In this document: piece after piece, positions 58,558-64,000 of the stretch | Layout of the letters: each line of letters begins with the position of its first letter | Position numbering within the stretch: position 1 is the first letter of the stretch | NCBI GenBank assembly: GCA_964019335.1 | Contig: OZ025675.1 | Span: 438,501-502,500 of the forward strand | DNA length: 64,000 nucleotides | Reading direction: 5' to 3' | DNA from: Diplonema japonicum | Taxonomy: Eukaryota > Euglenozoa > Diplonemea > Diplonemida > Diplonemidae | Made by a program: the position numbers and the translations under genes | Notes under the pieces: model-generated | The model's input: the letters and a program-made list of their open reading frames with translations, nothing else | Told to the model about the DNA's origin: nothing | Database searches by the model: none

Positions 58558-60263
58558 CCATCTACCAACGGACCATTTTTGCCCACCAGGGGGTAAATTT
58601 TCAAAACTTCAAAAAAAGCTATTCTAGCGCAACGCTGGGGCTATATGCCCCCGGAAATGCCTCCAGATGTCCCAATTCTAGAGAGAGGGTGCCCACAGCA
58701 GGGTCCACCCCCACAACATTGTCAAAAATATCGTTCCTGAAGTGCCCGAGAGGGGGTACAAAAAACAAGTCAAAAAAAATCGACTGTAAAATTCTATAAA
58801 AAGCTATTTAAGGCCTTCTTGACGCGGTTCGTATGTGCCCCAGGGCTGGGGGACTTCTTTTTTGACCCCGGGAGGGGTTTCTGGGGGGTATCCCCGGCAA
58901 GGTGGTAGTCTTTGAAGCACGGAGTCACACAAAGTTGTACCAAGCAGGCTGAACACTGAAATAGGGGTCTTTTCGACTTGCAATGCTTGCACCGCACGTT
59001 GCACTACTTTTTCGGGGAAATGGTCCCAGAAGGTACTGTCACGGCGCATTGGGGTCTCAGAGCACTCGTTCTGTGTTTCGGGGCATGGTATTGGGGCAGC
59101 CTGCTCTGTAGTTGACTTTATCTGTTGTTTAGACTGCCTCCCTAGTAGCCCTTCGATGACTGCCTCTTTGAAAGGCGTAAATCCACTGTCGTTCGTACTC
59201 AGGGCGTTAGGGGGCAAGGCTTCTTTCCAAACACGCCAAGCATTCGCCAGAGATTTACCTAACAAGTACAAAAATACTTTTAGGGGCCACTTTTAAGTCA
59301 TAAGGGTGCGTTTATGGCGTTTTGTCACAGCATCACCCAGCGTCGGTTCCGCCCATTGTGGTGTTGTAAATATGCGCGGGATGTCCTTTCCGGCTTTCAT
59401 TCTCTTTTGGCCGACACGTCAAATTCGACTTCACCGGAACATCCAACGTCGATAGAAAGCACACAGGCATGATGTCATGCCACGTTGTGTTGCAAAGGAT
59501 GCTCGCGTGCTGGTGGAACTGGGTGTCCCCACGGGATGCGCGTCCTTGGGCATGCGGCCTCGCTTCTTGGGGCATCCATGATCTCCGGGAGGCCTTTGCG
59601 ATAGGTAGAAGTCAGCACGCTTGTTTGTTTCGCTGTGGAAGCACAGATTTCCCAGAATAGTCAAAAAGCGATCTCTTGACATGACGGTGGCGTACCCAGG
59701 GGTGTGGTTGAGAGGCGTGGAGCCTGTGCACCAGTAATCAGAGAAGCAGCATGAGATCCAGGGAGACACCTTTTTTAGCCGCATTTGCCACATTGTTCAA
59801 GTTATGACCCGAATAACGTATGGCGTTGAGCCTTTGATGTCAAAACAGGGTCCACAAGGATTCCGATCTTCACGAAACCGGATGCCTTCCAACTGCTCCG
59901 GCTTTGCCGTCCAATCACCCTGCTGTGACTCGGAACCGGTCGAATTCGTATCAGAATCACTGTTTGTATCAAAATTGCATAATAGGGATGAGCCATCAGT
60001 GCTGCCATCACTCATAATGTCCTCTTCCGGCCCTCTTTCCGGGCGCCTTTTTTTGTGTGATTTTTAAGGGTAAATTTGGGCTGGCGTTTTTTTTCATTTT
60101 TTCATTTTCTTGTTAAGTTAGGGCAGCATTTAGTTTATATTTTTCATATTTTTCGCGCAGGACCCCGCCGGCAAGAAAGGGCCGGGCCGTATTGCATTGA
60201 AAGCCCTTTGCGTAAAAGATTTTTTTTCAAATCGTCTATATATAGACGCTCGTTGGTAGATGG
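58558..60263 (-). mobile_element. piggyBac-type element, copy 2, with TTAA on both sides
   Basis: TTAA at 58554-58557 and 60264-60267 flank inverted ends CCATCTACCAACG / CGTTGGTAGATGG. On the minus strand an N-terminal acidic region (about 60015), SDYWCTGSTPLNHTPGY and MSRDRFLTILGNL (59640-59740), a late LLGKSLANAWRVWKEAL helix (about 59250) and a C-terminal Cys-rich domain (CKHCKSKRPLFQC ... LCVTPCFKDYH, 58890-58990) match piggyBac transposases in order. The catalytic middle is deleted near 59280-59430 and the frame is broken, so it cannot move by itself. It is complete at its ends, unlike copy 1. Confidence 0.9.
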
Positions 60264-60536
60264 TTAAGAGAGTTACCGTTTGGGAGAGAAAAGAGATCGC
60301 AACTCAGCAACGCCCCCCCCCCCACCCCACCCCAACCCGAGTCAAAAGGAGGTAGTTGTGAGACGCCCCTTGTTGTCTTGAAGTCCAGTAAAGGAAAAAA
60401 GAAAAAGAAAAAAGACAAAAAGCGTTTAGCCGCGTTCCCAAAAAAGCATGGTGTGCGGTTGATTAAAAAAAAAGAAGAAAGAAGGTAGAGGGGCAAGACG
60501 AACAGTCTATGCACACAAAGACGTAAGCTCTATTCC

Positions 60537-62723
60537 TTACAACAGGCTCTCTCTCATGGTCGCCTCCATGACGGTGATCTGATACACGTTGACGGCATAG
60601 CTGTAGCCGGGGACTTGGTTGATGCTAAGCTTTTGAAGATGGAGGCCTTCCATGTTGGTGGCGGCTGCTGGTGAACCGTAGAGGCAGTAGATCTCATCTT
60701 CGACACAAGAGGAGCAAAGCGACCTGCTGAGGTCCATACATTTTCCCAGAACCGTAACGAACTTCTGCCTCCCACGCCCTACAATGCCATGCTGCACGGG
60801 ACTTGTTGCAAGGCCTATGTGCGTGACGTCTCTCTCCCTTTCTCCTGTGGAGAAGTGGAACATGTTTACGAACGCGAAGGAATTCTCAACATGCGTCGTG
60901 CACGGGCGGGCAGTGTTCCATCCCACAGCTACCCTGCTCCCCTGCAGGGAGAAGACGCCACCGTGCGACCTCTCGGAGCATAACACTACATTTGCTAGCA
61001 TATCGTTCATCGTCCGTGTCACTTCCTCGCGACCGGTCTGCTTCACAACAACCTCCAGCTTTCCTACCGTGGCTGACGGGGAATACTTCATAACCTCTCT
61101 GTCAAAGGGGACCGGCCTTGTTTCGTTGTTCTCAGGTGGGTAAAACTGGTTTACTACCAATCGTCTCTCCCCCCGTTTCAAGCCCAGCTGGGACTCCACA
61201 TACTGCCGCCTTCCTTTCAGATGTTCCTGCAGCAGAGTTGTTGGGCGGAGGGATCCTGCAACACCTTTTAACTTCACCTCACCCATCGGGATTAGAATTG
61301 CGTTCAACATGGCAGGTTCGCCGCACTCGTCCATGACCTCCTCGGTGACAGCAATGGCACCCCCAACACAGGCGCCTTCCATTCTAGCTGCCTTGTTCAC
61401 AGTGTTCCCGAAGTAGTCGTACCTTCCTGTTAAGGTGTTCAGTTGTACTTCGACCTCGCCGCAGTGGATTCCGATCCGCACGCGCAGCCCGCACCATGGG
61501 CCGTCGTCTTGACGGGCGCAGTGTTCCAGTCTCAACAATTCTTGCGGCCACACGCTTTGAACGAGTCTTTCTTGAACCGACAGCGCGAACTCCACCGCGT
61601 CCAATGCGCTCTCAAAGGCCACCATGAAGGCGTCCCCGATGGTCTTCACCTCGTACCCATTGTGCTGCCCGAGACACTCCCGCATAACAGTGTTGTGAAC
61701 ATGAAGGCCTTCCTTCATCCCTTCCGGACATGCTTCCCATGTAGCGGTTGAGCTTTGGATGTCTGTGAACACGAGCGAAGCACGGCCTGTATCCAGCCCA
61801 GGGGCAACAGGGTGCGGGCTGGCATGCTGCGTGGTGGGGGCAGTCCCGTTGGAGCCGTTGCTTCTGTCTTTACTATGAAGCTCGTCGAATAAGGCGTCGG
61901 GGATGTAAGGGCGGTACATGTAGAGGTTGTTGAGGATGTTGCCGAAGGCAGCGCACAGCGGGGCGGGCAGGTCAGCCGTCGACAGGATTTCGTTGGCACA
62001 GGTGAGGTCGAACTGTGAGAGGGACTCCGCGATGCTCTCGGCGGTGTGGATGGCCGCCTCCATGTTATCACGTTCTCTGTACAGCCTGCTTGCAAACCCC
62101 CTCGTGAAGTAGTAGTCCAATACGAACACGAGCACAGACGAGATAAAGTAACTAAAGGCGGGCCCCGCGTCGATGGCGCACGGCAATGTCTTGCAGTTGT
62201 AGCTTTCCCGTCGCTCGCCTTGCGTGGGGAGGAAAGGTGCCTCATAGACACCCAGTCGCAGCCAGTTTTCGATGTAGACCACAACGTTCCACAATGTGAC
62301 AAGTGTGATGATGTTTCTTGCAACTCTTCCCTTCAACCTGAGCACCAGGCAGATGTCTAAAAAGATGATGACCATGGCCCAGAAGCGTGCTTCGTGCATG
62401 ACCACCTGACGGTAGTCCATGACCACCGCAGCTATCGTCATTATGTACATGGCAGCCTCGATCGTCCCCTGCCGTACCTTCTTTTCGATCAATAGTTGTG
62501 TCAAGATGATGGTGCTGCCCAAGAGCCCTCCTGAGCCTTGGACCCTTCCGATGTGGTTTACATTCTGGTTGTTTGAGAACGTGATTGTGCTCGTGAGCAG
62601 GCCCACTAGCGCAAAGAGCAGCACCGATATCTTCCCAAACACCTCTCTGGCGTCATCCTCGGGGCGGATAGCCCATCGGAACGGAGGCCATTCTGCCAGC
62701 CGCATTCCTGTGAGGCAGTGCAT
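60537..62723 (-). CDS. Family-C adenylate cyclase, six TM, catalytic domain plus pseudocyclase domain
   Basis: 728 residues from Met at 62723. An in-frame Met at 62786 lies in a dispersed repeat and is unlikely; MRLAEW at 62705 is another option. Six TM segments lie between about 30 and 225, the TM5-TM6 loop has YNCKTLPC, and DYYFTRGFASRL and YRPYIPDAL link to the domain. Catalytic domain about 320-475: LVFTDIQSST and KTIGDAFMVAF supply both metal Asp; Lys in VKTIGD and Asp in RYDYFGN match adenylate specificity; NTVNKAARME supplies the Asn/Arg pair. It converts ATP to cAMP at the membrane if folded as in the family. A second domain (about 560-700) is degenerate (SLQGSRVAVGWNTARPC) and resembles the family-A output domain. 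It has no WMY tail. The FTDIQSST form resembles trypanosomatid-type cyclases. Confidence 0.92.
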   Translation of the reverse strand: MHCLTGMRLAEWPPFRWAIRPEDDAREVFGKISVLLFALVGLLTSTITFSNNQNVNHIGRVQGSGGLLGSTIILTQLLIEKKVRQGTIEAAMYIMTIAAVVMDYRQVVMHEARFWAMVIIFLDICLVLRLKGRVARNIITLVTLWNVVVYIENWLRLGVYEAPFLPTQGERRESYNCKTLPCAIDAGPAFSYFISSVLVFVLDYYFTRGFASRLYRERDNMEAAIHTAESIAESLSQFDLTCANEILSTADLPAPLCAAFGNILNNLYMYRPYIPDALFDELHSKDRSNGSNGTAPTTQHASPHPVAPGLDTGRASLVFTDIQSSTATWEACPEGMKEGLHVHNTVMRECLGQHNGYEVKTIGDAFMVAFESALDAVEFALSVQERLVQSVWPQELLRLEHCARQDDGPWCGLRVRIGIHCGEVEVQLNTLTGRYDYFGNTVNKAARMEGACVGGAIAVTEEVMDECGEPAMLNAILIPMGEVKLKGVAGSLRPTTLLQEHLKGRRQYVESQLGLKRGERRLVVNQFYPPENNETRPVPFDREVMKYSPSATVGKLEVVVKQTGREEVTRTMNDMLANVVLCSERSHGGVFSLQGSRVAVGWNTARPCTTHVENSFAFVNMFHFSTGERERDVTHIGLATSPVQHGIVGRGRQKFVTVLGKCMDLSRSLCSSCVEDEIYCLYGSPAAATNMEGLHLQKLSINQVPGYSYAVNVYQITVMEATMRESLL

Positions 62724-63352
62724 CTCGAGAAAACAGAATAAAAAGACGTCTTTGAGGGAACCTGCAGTATGTGACAGGATCGCCAAAAAATAAAAAGAAA
62801 AGAAAAGAGAAGATAGGTAGAGGGGGCGGTTTTTTTTTTCCCACCTTTAAAATTGGTGTTCTAGCTATAAGAAAAGAAGAAAAGCCAACAACAACAACAA
62901 CAACAACAACAACAAAAAGATTGAAAAAGACAGCTGCGTCTTTTTTTTTAAAAAAAAAAAGAAAGAAAAAAAGTCGGCGTTAGTTGTTACAAGCTGTTGA
63001 ACAAAAGCAATAATAAAAAAAAAGAAATGACTAATGTAAACGAGAAACGCCTGAACCTTTATCATGGGAAGAGGGGGTGATGAAGAACAAGGCCAGGAAA
63101 AGAAAGAAACAAAAGACCGCGGAGTCTACTTTCTTTCAAACCAAACCTTTTCTCTCCTTTTTTTTTTCGCGAATAGGAGGTACCACTCAAAGAAAAATGA
63201 ATCTCTTAGATAGGCGGAAGCTTCTTTTTTTATCTCGTTTTCTTCTTCCGCTCGAGCGAACAGGTATCACCATAAAACACATGAATCATCTAAAGCCATC
63301 AACTAGGTTCCCAAGAGTCGTAGTTGGCGATTCACAAGGATAATTATAACAA
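62724..63352. other. Intergenic between gene C and the expansin-like gene
   Basis: Upstream of C is a diverged copy of the GGGTACCTGCGGTATGTG repeat (62750-62780), then A/T tracts and a CAA microsatellite (62888-62915). No gene. Confidence 0.65.
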
Positions 63353-64000
63353 CTAAATATTAACAGGGCTGTCAGCGTGCATCTCGTGGTAAGCCTCCGT
63401 GTCGGTGTTCTCGAGGAATGTGCTCATTGGTACCCTACCAGCTGGTTTGTTGTCTTTCAAAAGGGCAAAGATGGCCACGACACCTCCCATGCACAATAAG
63501 ATGCCCAAGGAGACCCCAACCCATGCCACCACATCGGCAGCATCATCACCATTCCCACCATTGCTTGGCGACTGTGGAACACCGTCGTCGTCAGCAGATG
63601 CAGGTGCCGACTTCAGAGCCTTACTGTCGTCGGTGTTTGGGGTTGTAGGGGGTGTCGATTGTGGAACACCGTTGTCAGAGGTACTGGGCGCCTTGTTCCC
63701 ATCATTGGTAGTTGTTGTACCTTTCCCGAAGTTCGTGCCGAAGTCCCACGACCCTGTCTTCGAGGGGTCAGTGATGAGGTCGTCAGCAACAAGAACCTCG
63801 CCTTCAAAATCTGTGAGCTCCACAGTGATGGGTGCCGTGTACGGCTTTGGATCATCACACAGGAAGTATGCCCCGCTCTGAAGTGGGCAGTCCACCCATG
63901 TGCTGCTCCCGCTGGACTTGATCCTCGCCTTCACGACCTGCCCCGTCCCTGCCACATCCCACACAAAGAAGGCATACCACCACACTGATGTCCCGGGTTT
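63353..64000 (-). CDS. Expansin-like single-pass membrane protein, C-terminal part
   Basis: 215 codons are visible; the frame is open to the right edge, so the start lies outside (reads KPGTSVWWYAFFVWDVAGTG at the edge). Residues 5-90 resemble the C-terminal carbohydrate-binding domain of expansins: an aromatic WWYAFFV strand, GTGQVVKARIKSS, a conserved Trp, GAYF and a VELTDFEGEVLVADDLI strand. A Thr/Ser/Pro-rich stalk follows with two DDDGVPQS-type repeats (about 100-160), then one TM segment (VAWVGVSLGILLCMGGVVAIF) and a 30-residue cytosolic tail with YHEMH. Predicted surface protein with the binding domain outside. Unrelated to the cyclases by sequence. The first expansin domain would be in the missing part. 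Confidence 0.75.
   Translation of the reverse strand, partial: KPGTSVWWYAFFVWDVAGTGQVVKARIKSSGSSTWVDCPLQSGAYFLCDDPKPYTAPITVELTDFEGEVLVADDLITDPSKTGSWDFGTNFGKGTTTTNDGNKAPSTSDNGVPQSTPPTTPNTDDSKALKSAPASADDDGVPQSPSNGGNGDDAADVVAWVGVSLGILLCMGGVVAIFALLKDNKPAGRVPMSTFLENTDTEAYHEMHADSPVNI

Noticed and set aside
62724-62786. Start of gene C at 62786
   Set aside because: The first 20 codons fall in a dispersed repeat (GAACCTGCAGTATGTGACAG) and have no counterpart in paralogues; Met at 62723 is preferred.

Overview
This window looks like nuclear DNA of a single-celled eukaryote that I cannot place further. The evidence is long intronless genes for multi-pass and receptor-type class III nucleotidyl cyclase relatives, one expansin-like surface protein, piggyBac and TA-target transposons, A-tailed dispersed repeats, and intergenic DNA packed with A, T, G and C homopolymers, many longer than 20 bases. 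There are no bacterial-style operons, no Shine-Dalgarno spacing and no rRNA. Very long homopolymers are also where assemblies fail, so their exact lengths are unreliable.

Layout. All credible host genes are on the minus strand. A partial family-B gene sits at 1-108. From 109 to 13333 there are no host genes, only repeats and two TA-flanked DNA transposons (7302-8780 and 11258-12834). Three tandem family-A receptors follow (13334-15568, 17604-19826, 21785-23989). Another repeat-rich stretch (24-30.8 kb) holds a fold-back element. Family-B six-TM proteins lie at 30819-32702, 38899-40776, 41378-43129, 46976-48754, 49067-50821 and 53411-55303, with a frameshifted copy at 55506-57208. One family-C gene (60537-62723) has an apparently intact adenylate cyclase domain. 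The window ends in a partial expansin-like membrane protein (63353-64000).

How the genes relate. Families A, B and C are modular relatives. C is six TM segments, then a linker with a YRPYIP motif, an intact cyclase domain and a second degenerate cyclase domain. B is the same membrane region and linker (YKPYLP), then one degenerate cyclase domain and a WMY-containing tail. A is TM, a Cache-like ectodomain, TM, a FLP motif, a degenerate cyclase domain resembling the second domain of C, and the same WMY tail. In A and B the metal, purine and transition-state residues are lost, except for one Asp kept in B. The locus is therefore a cluster of pseudocyclase receptors beside one catalytic cyclase. 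A reasonable inference is that the pseudocyclases regulate or dimerise with catalytic partners, but the sequence does not prove it.

Evolution is visible in place. One B gene joins the N-terminal half of one paralogue to the C-terminal half of another, with both linkers present in tandem. One A gene carries a divergent block between near-identical flanks. A B-plus-C segment was duplicated, leaving an intact B beside a C fragment and a broken B beside the intact C. A piggyBac element landed 11 bp upstream of a B start codon and was itself hit by a second transposon. The intergenic DNA also contains a roughly 39-bp sequence that looks mobile: one insertion can be read exactly against an empty site, with a 7-bp target duplication.
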